Made by a program: the position numbers and the translations under genes. This document shows positions 9,060 to 16,888 of a stretch of 50,087 nucleotides of DNA, one piece after another. Origin of the DNA: Pirellula sp. (lineage in GTDB: Bacteria > Planctomycetota > Planctomycetia > Pirellulales > Lacipirellulaceae); assembly GCA_013822725.1 (NCBI GenBank), contig PNKX01000031.1:1-50087 (forward strand), written 5' to 3'. Each line of letters begins with the position of its first letter. Position 1 is the first letter of the stretch. The notes under the pieces are model-generated. The model ran no database searches, was not told the origin of the DNA, and worked only from the letters and a program-made list of their open reading frames with translations.

Positions 9060-9554
9060 TCACCGTCGATCTAATTGTTGCATAAGCTGCAATAAAGCGC
9101 ACCGCACTGACTTAACTGTGTAACAGTCGTCGGGGTGCGAAGGCGACCCTTCGAAATCAAAGTGAGGTCGTTCATGCAGGATTCGTCCGCATTCGACGTC
9201 GGTTTCGCGGACAAGACTTTTCAAACCGTACTCTGAGTCAACGACTTCACGGCAATAAGCGGCTAGAGTCGCGAGAGGATTCTCAAAATCTTTAAGTAGG
9301 TGTTCGCTCTCTTTAATACGACGCAATAGCACTACATGCAACGCTCCTGTCGCGTCCCTCAGGTTGCTCTCCAACAAAGTTTCTATTTCTAAAATTGCCT
9401 GCGTTTTCCTTGCAACTGGCGATTCGCCTTTCATGGCGCCCGCGCCGGCCATCCTTCCGACCGCTTCCTCCAGCGAGAACTTTCTCTCGTTGCGAATTTC
9501 CCGCTCAAGCTGGGCGTCTCCCTCCGAACGACCTGCGTCTTGATTGCTGCTCAT
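9060..9554 (-). CDS. Conserved-looking small hypothetical protein
   Basis: A 164-residue soluble protein. It starts with a charged region (residues 10-35), then FSLEEAVGRMAGAGAMKGESP, several amphipathic helices (ILEIETLLESNLRDATGALHVVLLRRIKESEHLL), and an acidic segment RPHFDFEGSPSHPDDCYTVKSVR before the end. The regular heptad-like pattern and sensible codon use suggest a real gene. No catalytic motif is visible. It stands alone, with about 500 bp of non-coding sequence on each side. Confidence 0.6.
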   Translation of the reverse strand: MSSNQDAGRSEGDAQLEREIRNERKFSLEEAVGRMAGAGAMKGESPVARKTQAILEIETLLESNLRDATGALHVVLLRRIKESEHLLKDFENPLATLAAYCREVVDSEYGLKSLVRETDVECGRILHERPHFDFEGSPSHPDDCYTVKSVRCALLQLMQQLDRR

Positions 9555-10029
9555 GGCCTAACTCGGTAGTGGCAGGAGGAGTGCGTGCTGACTTTTATCA
9601 GCCGTGTACGACCATCTGGAGGTCTGCGATTAGGCAATGCAAGTTTGGATCCAACGTGATGCCGAAGCAAGCGAATTGAAGTGTCGCGACGACCCAAACG
9701 GGCGACCGACGTCACGACGCGCGTCCGTTCAGTGTGCAAATCGCGTGTGATTTACCAATGCAAGGACGCGGTCACAGCATGGCCAGTATACAGAAGTTGC
9801 CAACGGCTCGCGCTGGTTTTTCATAGTAGCCGCTATTCGTCTCTAGCGAGGAACACTTCATGCTCCTCAAATTTCGTCGCGACTGTAGATCTGTGGGCAG
9901 GGGATCCTGAGTAAATTATCCAGGCAACCGGCTAGACTATTCGGAAGAGGGCGGCGATCGCGCCGCATGCCGTCGATCTTCGTCGCATCTAATGTGACGG
10001 AGACTTCATGCGAGGCGAGTTTGAATTAA
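9555..10029. other. Intergenic stretch, nothing recognised
   Basis: Lies between the divergent hypothetical gene and the exporter gene, so it should contain promoters for both. No clear hairpin, repeat or protein-like frame was found. Confidence 0.4.
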
Positions 10030-11283
10030 ATGGATGCACATCGACCAACGTTGTCACTGTTGTCACAGGCGGGGCGATTATTACTCCGGTACAACGAATC
10101 TTCCATTGCAATTCACAAAGTAATAGGTCGGACTGCCCACGCGCTCACTGACGATGCGTGCCACATTGTCGTTTCTTACTCGGCAATCGCCATAAGCTGT
10201 GGCGACGGCTCGCCGGTTGTACTTCAAGCCGGCGAGATTACCTACAACAACGCAGCCCTGATTCGTGTTCATCAGCTTCTTGAAGAGGTGCAAAGCAAGA
10301 GATTGACCCCTCTGCACGCTATCGAGAAACTTCAGCGGATTGAGGTCAATACCCCGCGACACTCGTTACGGGTTGTTGCACCGGCGCTGGCGGCAGGAGC
10401 CGCGTCACTTGCCGCGTTATTAGGAGCAGACGTCGGATCGGCGGCGATCGCCGCAGCAGCAACAGGAATTGGACTCGTCGCACGACAGATCCTCCACCGC
10501 CGCTGCCGGATTCTTGCCTTGCCATTCGCTGCAGCATTTCTCGCTGGCGTTATGGGCGGCTTGGGGATTCAGTGCGAAATGACGAATCATCACAGCTTGG
10601 CTTTGATCGTGCCTTGCTTGATGCTCGTCCCTGGCCCGCATCTTATCAATGCGTTGCTGGATCTCGTCGACAACTATATACCGATGGCGATCGCCCGCTT
10701 CGCACTTGCGTCGGGAATTTTGCTTGCCAGCGGTTTGGGCCTGCTAGTTGGCATCGAGTTGACGCTTACGGCACTTCCCGAAGCTCAACAAGGCGTCGGG
10801 ACGGAGCCCCCCAATCTAATTGCTGATATCGCGCTCGCAGCGATTGTGACCGGCGCTTTCGCGATCTACTACAATACTCCTTGGCGGTATACCTCCCTCG
10901 CAATTGTGGGCGGTGCCGTCGGACATGGCATTCGTTCAGTGTTTTTGAGCTGGGGCTGGAGTCTGGAAACGTCAACGTTTCTGGGCGCATTTTCCGTCGG
11001 GATCATCTCGGCGGCAATCTCGCGATCGAGCAGAACTCCTGTCGCGGTCATCGCTTTCGCCGGCGCGGTGACGATGATGCCAGGTCTTCAGATGTACGCC
11101 GCACTTCGCGGAGCACTACAGTTTGCGAGATTGCAGGTTGTCGCTGACTCGCCAGTAATCACGGCGACAATGGCAAATGGCGCACAGTCCATGATCGTCG
11201 TTGCAGCATTGGGGTTAGGACTTGTCCTGGCAGCACGAATCTCACAGTATCGATTACGTCAGTGCGGTTCACAAACAACTTGA
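10030..11283 (+). CDS. Threonine/serine exporter family protein (ThrE-like)
   Basis: A 417-residue inner-membrane protein in which both halves of the ThrE family are fused. Residues 1-120 form the soluble DUF1212-type N-terminal domain (AGRLLLRYNESSIAIHKVIGRTAHAL). About ten membrane helices follow between residues 118 and 410. The characteristic VPGPHLINALLDLVDNYIP sits after the fifth helix, and the C-terminal DUF3815-like half includes GAFSVGIISAAISR and VTMMPGLQMYAALRG. The family exports threonine and serine using the proton gradient; the substrate here is inferred. Single gene, with no partner on either side. Confidence 0.87.
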   Translation: MDAHRPTLSLLSQAGRLLLRYNESSIAIHKVIGRTAHALTDDACHIVVSYSAIAISCGDGSPVVLQAGEITYNNAALIRVHQLLEEVQSKRLTPLHAIEKLQRIEVNTPRHSLRVVAPALAAGAASLAALLGADVGSAAIAAAATGIGLVARQILHRRCRILALPFAAAFLAGVMGGLGIQCEMTNHHSLALIVPCLMLVPGPHLINALLDLVDNYIPMAIARFALASGILLASGLGLLVGIELTLTALPEAQQGVGTEPPNLIADIALAAIVTGAFAIYYNTPWRYTSLAIVGGAVGHGIRSVFLSWGWSLETSTFLGAFSVGIISAAISRSSRTPVAVIAFAGAVTMMPGLQMYAALRGALQFARLQVVADSPVITATMANGAQSMIVVAALGLGLVLAARISQYRLRQCGSQTT

Positions 11284-11413
11284 GTCTAAGGAATCGTCCG
11301 TCCTAAACTTTGTTGGCGTAATCCTAAAAGTGCTCTTAAGGCAACGGCCAAACAGCTATATTGCGCTGCGCTAATCTAGCGAGAACTTCTCTCGGCGACA
11401 CGGCTGGCGTCGG

Positions 11414-12280
11414 ATGCCCTTTTATTCTCAATCGCGGAATGACCGATGTCTGAATGCCTACCTCGACGACGCCGGTCGTCCGCGCGTGCGATTGTCGATC
11501 GTGGGCTTCATCGACATTCTCGGATTTTCTCAGGCATCGCTTTCGTGCACGACCCCGGAGGAGTCGCAGCGAATACTCGACAACATATTCGACGCGATGT
11601 GCGATTCGAGGGCATTCGTGCGCAAATCTTTCGCCGAGAATGACGTCGCCGCGCAGAAAGGCTGGGAGATCAAGTTTTTCAGCGACAACCTGGCTCTCGG
11701 CTGCCCTATTGATGACGAGGGAATTGATAGTACATTGATCGCGTGGTTTATTATTCGCTGCGCCGAGAGCTACCAACTTGGCATGGCAATGAACGGGTAC
11801 TTCGTCCGAGGCGCACTCACGCAGGGCCCGATCTGCCTGACGGATGAGATCATTTTCGGTTCGGCCCTGGTCGAGTCGTATCAGATTGAATCAAAGGCGT
11901 CGATTGTGCCCAGGATCGTGCTCACTGAACCGCTGCAAAACCTAGTGATGAAGTCTTATGGCGCGCGTCCGCAGGGAACGGGCATTGACGCCTGTCCCAC
12001 GATTTGTCGAGACGTCGATGGTTGGTGGTTTGTGAACTACCTGGAAGCGGCTCACGCGGCTGGCGGAATTCAATGGGATCTCATCGAGCGTCACAAGAAA
12101 AGCATCCTCGATTCCCTATCGCGCACGACTCGCCACGAGGTACTTCCGAAGTACGGCTGGGCCTGCCGTTACCACAATGTGTTCTGTCACTGGCATCGCG
12201 AGGATGCCGGTTACTCAGACAAGTATCGAATCGATCGCGTCGACGAGCATTCGACGATCTATCGACTCGGCGACGATTAG
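11414..12280 (+). CDS. Class III nucleotide cyclase-like protein
   Basis: A 288-residue soluble protein with a stripped-down cyclase-homology domain. VGFIDILGFS (residues 30-39) has the first metal-binding aspartate position, FFSDNLALG (about 90-98) the second, RGALTQG (about 130-136) matches the strand and loop before the base-binding region, and FGSALVESYQIE matches the conserved GxxVNxAxxxE helix in a shifted form. Proteins of this look occur singly in bacterial accessory regions, and relatives make cyclic nucleotides for anti-phage signalling (Pycsar). No effector gene is seen beside it, so a defence role is only a suggestion. It could also be a non-catalytic cyclase homologue. Confidence 0.65.
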   Translation: MPFYSQSRNDRCLNAYLDDAGRPRVRLSIVGFIDILGFSQASLSCTTPEESQRILDNIFDAMCDSRAFVRKSFAENDVAAQKGWEIKFFSDNLALGCPIDDEGIDSTLIAWFIIRCAESYQLGMAMNGYFVRGALTQGPICLTDEIIFGSALVESYQIESKASIVPRIVLTEPLQNLVMKSYGARPQGTGIDACPTICRDVDGWWFVNYLEAAHAAGGIQWDLIERHKKSILDSLSRTTRHEVLPKYGWACRYHNVFCHWHREDAGYSDKYRIDRVDEHSTIYRLGDD

Positions 12281-12356
12281 AGGCGGCAAGCGGGATGTGT
12301 CAGCAACATCTACCACAGCTTCGTCCAGCGATTCGTTCGGTATGAAAGGCAATAGT

Positions 12357-12743
12357 ATGAACAACTCATTTAACCTACACGGGTACGGCCTAACAGTCGG
12401 TGAAGTTCATCGTAACCTGCCTCCGAGTGTCCTTTACGAACACGCAATCCGTTTCGAGAAAGATGCAAGTATTGCGGAGAACGGCGCTTTGGTGGCGTAT
12501 TCCGGAGTGAAAACGGGTCGATCTCCTACCGATAAACGAGTCGTCAAAGACCCGGCGTCTGAACATGACGTCTGGTGGGGTTCGGTGAATATTCCCCTCG
12601 ATGTGCACGCGTTCGAGATCAATCGCGAGCGCGCACGAGACTACCTCAACACTCGCGAACGACTCTACTGCTTTGACGGTTTCGCCGGCTGGGATCCGAA
12701 CTACCGCATCAAAGTGAGAGTGATTTGCTCACGACCGTATCAC
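12357..12743 (+). pseudogene. pckA: Truncated ATP-type phosphoenolpyruvate carboxykinase (N-terminal quarter)
   Basis: The frame reads 129 residues that follow the N-terminal domain of ATP-dependent PEP carboxykinase very closely: VLYEHAIRFEKDASIAENG, YSGVKTGRSPTDKRVV, DVWWGSVNIPLD, FEINRERARDYLNTRERLYC, DPNYRIKVRVICSRPYH. The normal protein is about 530 residues and the kinase/P-loop domain is missing. Homology stops abruptly after SRPYH at 12743, and the frame continues as an arginine-rich stretch unlike any PEPCK. The start ATG is preceded by AAAGG. The retained part is almost undamaged, so the truncation looks recent. The break is most easily explained by a deletion or recombination joining it to the sequence at 12744. 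Confidence 0.85.
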
Positions 12744-12897
12744 CTACTTGCCCGCGGCGTTCATGCTCCTCGCTGCACTGTACGGCGCCTTGTTCGCAAT
12801 CGTCACCTTCATCGGCCCAGACGATTTACTTTTCCAAAACGATGCCGCAGTTTTGCCACAGACTATTTCTCCTAACATCGGATCGGGGACGGCATAA
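12724..12897 (+). pseudogene. Possible C-terminal fragment of a membrane protein joined to pckA
   Basis: Directly across the break in pckA, a different frame encodes a single strong membrane helix (YLPAAFMLLAALYGALFAIV) followed by about 30 residues and a TAA stop at 12895-12897. This looks like the tail end of a transporter whose front is gone. No family can be named from such a short piece. Confidence 0.35.
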
Positions 12898-13799
12898 AGG
12901 CACGCCCAAACTGCTGGCGGGGGAAGCCATTGTATGGCATGGTGTCGACTTCCGTCGCCAACTCCAAGCCAACAAAACGTTTGCAACGTTTTCACACTGC
13001 GAGGCCAACACGACGACGCCGGATAGTCGTACTCAAAATCCAGTGCCCGCAAGCCATAACTGGCTCCTTGCACTTTGCAAACCTACACGTAAAACCAACT
13101 CAAAAACCCATATGCCTTGCGTGCATCGCATGGGGCTAGCGCGATCGTATCACTTCCCCAGCGCTAAGCAAAAAAATCTACGCGTGCGTATTGGCCTCGC
13201 GTTGCGTTGCGATTCCTAGTTCGGCGACCCGCCGACCAGCTTTAGAGTCTTTGCACGCGAGATTGCCGACAGCGATAATCACGCTTAGACGATTGAAAGC
13301 AGTTCGGCAATTACTGCGTTGGATTCTGCCCTGCCTCCTAGCAGCGACTTCAAAATCTCCCTGATATGCGCTACTTCTTCGAGTCCCGACAAGTTTTTTT
13401 GTCTCCAACCGTTCTGGGCCTTATTCGAGAGGTTGCAAAAACGACAATCGAAGAATCTTCGAATGGGTTTGTTGATCAAGCGATGACCAGCGATCGGCTA
13501 TGCGTGGTAGTTCTGTCGCATGCGCGTTGCTTCCTCTGCCCCGCGATTTCTCCGAGAAACGCGTAGTTTGTTCGAGTCTTGAGCCTCCGTCGCGCCGAAC
13601 GGGCGCGCGATTGAACTTATCTAGTTTTAATACGGTCTTACTTACCGCCAGTTGACGGCATTAACGGTTGGGCGATGGCCCTTCCTGGAGCGTGTCCAAC
13701 TCAAACCATCACCTAAATCCATCTCCATTTCGCGTCATAAAACATTGACGGGCCACTTAAGGGTCGGCATGCGCCGACCGGCCGCCGTCACCGACGCTT
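12898..13799. other. Decayed intergenic region with a hairpin at its right end
   Basis: No convincing gene. A minus-strand frame at 13285-13479 ends in a helical stretch (NLSGLEEVAHIREILKSLL) that could be the tail of a lost gene. At 13762-13779 there is a perfect 7-bp hairpin GGTCGGC-atgc-GCCGACC just before the GC-rich island begins at 13800. Base composition changes sharply at this point. Confidence 0.4.
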
Positions 13800-14324
13800 A
13801 TGGAGACGATCGCCTTGAACTACGCCCCCTTGGCCCCCGACGAGTCGCGGGCCTACCGCGAAGCAGGCCACGCCGTGATGGCCCGAGAACTCGCCCTGCC
13901 GTGTCATCGCGCCGACGGCGCACCCCGCCACCAATTCGCCACGTTCCGCGACTATTGCCGCGAAGCGACGCAACGGGGTGAACCGCCGCTGGCGCCGATC
14001 CGCAGCTACATCCGCTTCCTAATGGCTGGCCCCGCCGCGGAACTGTTGCGCTTGGAACTCCACCACGGCCTCGACCGCCGCTCGGCGGGAAGAACCCGCT
14101 TTCGCCGCCACTGGCTCCAGCGCCGCCAGGCGCGCCCTGACGCAGCGATCGACTGGGCCTTCTCGATCGTCATGGGCTGGTTCTGCCATGGCCGCCAGCG
14201 GATCGCGGCCGAGCGGTTCGAGGAGTTTTGGAACGCCGCGGTGGAAGCCTACCAGTACCCGACCCTCTGGCGCGCCGTCGAACAGACGGCTGCGGAACTG
14301 GTGCGCCATGGCGCCCCCAGCTGA
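13800..14324 (+). CDS. M41/FtsH-type peptidase-domain protein with altered zinc motif
   Basis: A 174-residue protein resembling the peptidase part of FtsH without the AAA+ ATPase. DESRAYREAGHAVMARELAL (residues 14-33) matches AYHEAGHAVVA, and FLMAGPAAELL later matches the GxxAAE region. The first zinc-ligand histidine is arginine (REAGH, codon CGC where CAC would give His), so classical metalloprotease activity is doubtful. It may be a pseudoenzyme that binds substrates or partners. It is the first gene of the plus-strand GC-rich island and ends 11 bp before the next small gene. Short HEAGH proteins of this kind are common cargo on mobile elements. Confidence 0.65.
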   Translation: METIALNYAPLAPDESRAYREAGHAVMARELALPCHRADGAPRHQFATFRDYCREATQRGEPPLAPIRSYIRFLMAGPAAELLRLELHHGLDRRSAGRTRFRRHWLQRRQARPDAAIDWAFSIVMGWFCHGRQRIAAERFEEFWNAAVEAYQYPTLWRAVEQTAAELVRHGAPS

Positions 14325-14335
14325 GAGCTGCCTCC

Positions 14336-14557
14336 ATGGAAGCTTTCGTATTCGCGCTCGCCGCAGCGCTCGTGCTCCTGGCAATGGCGCTAGCACGCGA
14401 GGTGCGGCTCCGCCGCGCCTTGGAGCGGCTGCTGAAATTGCTCCTGGCGCGCTGGAGCCGCTGCGATGACGCGGCGCCTGATCGGCGGCCTGACGCTGCT
14501 GCTCCTCGCGAGCGGCTGCCGCGACGGGACGACGAAGATCGCCCGCGAAGCGGCTGA
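14336..14557 (+). CDS. Small single-pass membrane protein
   Basis: A 73-residue frame starting MEAFVFALAAALVLLAMALA, a clear N-terminal membrane helix, followed by a basic amphipathic stretch (REVRLRRALERLLKLLLARW). Its last 30 residues overlap the start of the next gene in another frame and look like a shadow of it. The strong helix and the 11-bp spacing from the upstream gene favour a real gene. Function unknown. Confidence 0.45.
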   Translation: MEAFVFALAAALVLLAMALAREVRLRRALERLLKLLLARWSRCDDAAPDRRPDAAAPRERLPRRDDEDRPRSG

Positions 14558-14969
14558 CCGCCAGGCCCGTCAAAACGAGCAGATTGCCCGCACGGCGCGT
14601 GAGTCCAGTCAGGCCACGCGCCGACTCATCGAAGAAGAGTCGCAGGCCCGCCGAGAGCTGCTGGCGACCGAGCGGCAGCTGCAAGAGGAACGGGCACGGC
14701 TCATCGATTCTTGGAACGACCTCGAAGCGCGCCGGCAAGCGGCCCATTCGCGCGAGCGCACAATCGCTGCAGGCCAGACGGTCGCCGCCGCGTTGGCCAC
14801 CCTGCTGGCCCTCTCAATTGCCTGGCGAGCGCTCGCCGCTCGCTCGCCCGTCGACCTCGACGCCGCCTGCTGGTTGCTCGACCTGCACGATCCGGCCGCC
14901 AGCCATGTGATCAACGGTCCCTCCGCAGACCTGCAACTTCCCCATCTACAACAGGAGACAAATCAATGA
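14466..14969 (+). CDS. Coiled-coil lipoprotein-like protein with a membrane helix
   Basis: A 167-residue protein. The start MTRRLIGGLTLLLLASGC is a lipoprotein signal with lipobox LASGC, giving Cys18 as the lipidated residue. Residues 25-95 form a highly charged heptad region (REAADRQARQNEQIARTARE, RRLIEEESQARRELL), typical of a long coiled coil. A hydrophobic helix (VAAALATLLALSIAWRAL, about 105-123) follows, then a short soluble tail. It overlaps the preceding gene by 92 bp and the next one by 4 bp (ATGA), so it is translationally coupled. Function unknown; it could link the envelope to the modification system downstream. Confidence 0.65.
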   Translation: MTRRLIGGLTLLLLASGCRDGTTKIAREAADRQARQNEQIARTARESSQATRRLIEEESQARRELLATERQLQEERARLIDSWNDLEARRQAAHSRERTIAAGQTVAAALATLLALSIAWRALAARSPVDLDAACWLLDLHDPAASHVINGPSADLQLPHLQQETNQ

Positions 14970-15655
14970 CCACCTCATTCTCACGTACTTCACCAGATGA
15001 ACTCCGGCGCCGCTGGCGACGCCAACTGGCAGGGCGCAGCTATGGCGGCCGCTCGTCGCGTCCCCGGGACGGCGCGGCGCTCGGGTTTCGCGTGCGCGGC
15101 GGCCCGCTAGTGGCGCTTAGCCAAGTTACCCCGGTGTTGATTTACGACGAGGCTTCAAGCGGGGGCCGAACGCACGTTCAGCTCGTCGCCTACCGGCCGC
15201 AACTCACCGACGCCGGCGTCGACTGGACAGCGGCCGTCGCGTTCAACAAGACCCTCAGCCTGACGCCTCGCCCCTACGCCCGCGGCCGCCGTCTCGACAG
15301 CCGTTGGCATGGGCTATTGGAGCTGGCGCTGCGGCTCGACCATCGCCTCGAACAAGCGCAGCGCCACCCGGAGCGGATGCGCCAGACTCCCGTCCGCTGG
15401 CCGCGTCTCTGGGCCTCGTTCACGGCAGCGGCCGTCGAGCAGGTTGAAGGGCAGGGCGAAGAATTCGCCGCCCTCTGCCGCAAGTTCGACCTGTCGCCGG
15501 CGGCGATGCTCGCCAAGTTCCAGCGTCCCTGGCAGAGCGGCGTCTTGTTGCCGGCCGATTGGGTCGAGCCATCAGGCGACTCCCTCTGGGCCGACTTCGC
15601 GGGCGTCCCGGCGCGACAGGCGCTCCCCACGGAAGCATTCCAGCTGGTCGCCTAG
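14966..15655 (+). CDS. Uncharacterised basic protein of the Ubl operon
   Basis: A 229-residue protein, not recognised. The start ATG overlaps the previous stop (ATGA at 14966-14969) and is preceded by CAGGAG. The first 45 residues are arginine-rich and probably disordered (RRRWRRQLAGRSYGGRSSR). Residues 45-105 look like beta strands (GPLVALSQVTPVLIYDEASS). The second half is helical, with one conserved-looking cysteine (AALCRKFDLSPAAML). There is no signal peptide. It ends 37 bp before the modifier gene. Its fixed place upstream of the modifier makes it a candidate substrate, adaptor or regulator of the conjugation pathway, but this is inference. Confidence 0.7.
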   Translation: MTTSFSRTSPDELRRRWRRQLAGRSYGGRSSRPRDGAALGFRVRGGPLVALSQVTPVLIYDEASSGGRTHVQLVAYRPQLTDAGVDWTAAVAFNKTLSLTPRPYARGRRLDSRWHGLLELALRLDHRLEQAQRHPERMRQTPVRWPRLWASFTAAAVEQVEGQGEEFAALCRKFDLSPAAMLAKFQRPWQSGVLLPADWVEPSGDSLWADFAGVPARQALPTEAFQLVA

Positions 15656-15692
15656 CGCATTCCGCTACTCCATAACCCCTCAGGAAGACTGC

Positions 15693-15944
15693 ATGCGTAT
15701 TCTCATGATCAACAACGACGGCGGCGGCTTCGCCGATTATCTCGACGTCGCGCCGGGAACCTCCGTGGCGCAGCTGTTCGAACGGCAAGTGGGCGGCCGC
15801 GCCGCCGACTACCTCATCCGCGTCAATCGCCAACCGACCCCGGCCGATCAGGTGCTCCAGGAAGGCGACCGGATCAGCATCACCCCCACAAAGATCGAAG
15901 GGGCGAACGTCTTTCCCGCGATGCGCGTGAGGGAAGGAGCTTGA
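15693..15944 (+). CDS. Ubiquitin-like beta-grasp modifier (ThiS/MoaD-like)
   Basis: An 83-residue protein of beta-grasp size and layout: a first hairpin (MRILMINNDGGGFADYLDV), the turn and helix PGTSVAQLFERQV (21-33), strand YLIRVNRQPTPADQVL (40-55) and the last hairpin EGDRISITPTK (57-67). The pattern VNR-P-PAD-xL-xEGDRIxITP is the classic ThiS/MoaD signature. It does not end in GG: after IEGA (68-71) there is a 12-residue tail ending VREGA, so C-terminal trimming by the JAMM protease encoded two genes later is likely before activation. Context (E2-like, JAMM and E1-like genes overlapping downstream, no thiamine or molybdopterin genes) argues for protein conjugation rather than sulfur transfer. 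AGGAAG precedes the ATG by 7 bases. Confidence 0.8.
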   Translation: MRILMINNDGGGFADYLDVAPGTSVAQLFERQVGGRAADYLIRVNRQPTPADQVLQEGDRISITPTKIEGANVFPAMRVREGA

Positions 15945-16888
15945 GCATCGAGCGCACGGCCTGCCGCGCCGCGGCGGACATCGAGCGTTACCTGGCGAGC
16001 CGCGACGCGCCCGCCGCCGGGATACCCACAGAAGGATGGAAGCAGGTGGCAAGATTGGGCCAGCGGCTCCGCCAGACGAGCCGCTGGCCGGCCGCGCACG
16101 AAGCGGTCCAGCGGCAGCTGAGCCGTGAGTTGGCGGAACTGCGTCGCGCGCTCGATCGGTGGGAGGCCGAGTGGACCGTCCCGTACCGCGCCTCATGGCG
16201 CGACATCGTCGACGATCTCCTGGCGCTGGCTCATTCAGAGACGTCGTTCGTCATCGGTTTGAAGGGGCGCACCCTGGCGCTCTCGACTGAGCCGGTCGAA
16301 CTCGATGGGGTCGAATTGGGAAGTTTTGAGATCGTCCTGCACTGGGAGCGCTGGCGCGAAGGCGCGACAGCCTACCAAGTCCGCGCGCTGGAGCCGCATC
16401 TGGCAGGATCTGATTCGAGCGTCACCCATCCCCATGTGCGGGATGAGATTCTCTGCGAAGGGGAAGGTCATCAGGCGATCCGGCGAGCGCTCGGCAGCGG
16501 GCGCATCGCCGACTTCTTCACGCTCGTCGCCCGAGTGCTGGACGCTTACAACCCCGACAGCGCCTTCGCCCGGCTCGACGAGTGGGAGGGGAGTTCTTGC
16601 GCCGACTGCGGCGCGACGGGCGACGCCGACGGCGCGACCTGCCGCTGCGGCTCGCAGCTTTGTGAAGGGTGCGTCTCCGGCTGCCTGGCGTGCGGCGAGA
16701 TTCTCTGCAGCGACTGCGGCGCGCCGTGCGCCGTCTGTCGCGATCGTCACTGTACCAGTTGTCTCAAGCGATCGGAGCAAGGTCATGAGTGTTGTCTCAG
16801 CTGTCTCGATGCAGAAGAGGAAGAACCGCCGGCCGACGGCGCTCCGTCTGACGCCGTACGCCTGGGCCAAACTCCTCTATCTGCGTGA
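15941..16888 (+). CDS. E2-like ubiquitin-conjugating enzyme fused to a cysteine-rich RING/treble-clef-like region
   Basis: A 315-residue protein. It starts at TTG (15941) inside the stop of the modifier gene (TTGA) after GGGAAGGAG, so the two are translationally coupled. Residues 30-80 are helical. Residues 100-216 read like a diverged UBC fold: strand GSFEIVLHWERW, then HPHVRDEILCEGEG (163-176) in the place of the E2 HPN...G.xCL active-site segment, with Cys172 as candidate catalytic residue, then IRRALGSGRIADFFTLVARVL and YNPDSAFARLDEW, matching the E2 C-terminal helices with their NPxSA motif. Residues 220-288 hold 17 cysteines in CxxC-type pairs (CADCG, CEGCVSGCLACG, CSDCG, CAVC, CTSC), suggesting two or more zinc sites as in RING/treble-clef E3 domains. 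An acidic linker ends the protein. Confidence 0.75.
   Translation: MSIERTACRAAADIERYLASRDAPAAGIPTEGWKQVARLGQRLRQTSRWPAAHEAVQRQLSRELAELRRALDRWEAEWTVPYRASWRDIVDDLLALAHSETSFVIGLKGRTLALSTEPVELDGVELGSFEIVLHWERWREGATAYQVRALEPHLAGSDSSVTHPHVRDEILCEGEGHQAIRRALGSGRIADFFTLVARVLDAYNPDSAFARLDEWEGSSCADCGATGDADGATCRCGSQLCEGCVSGCLACGEILCSDCGAPCAVCRDRHCTSCLKRSEQGHECCLSCLDAEEEEPPADGAPSDAVRLGQTPLSA

Noticed and set aside
14336..14969. Phage Rz/Rz1 spanin pair
   Set aside because: No lysis or other phage genes nearby; the lipoprotein is too long and has a second membrane helix.
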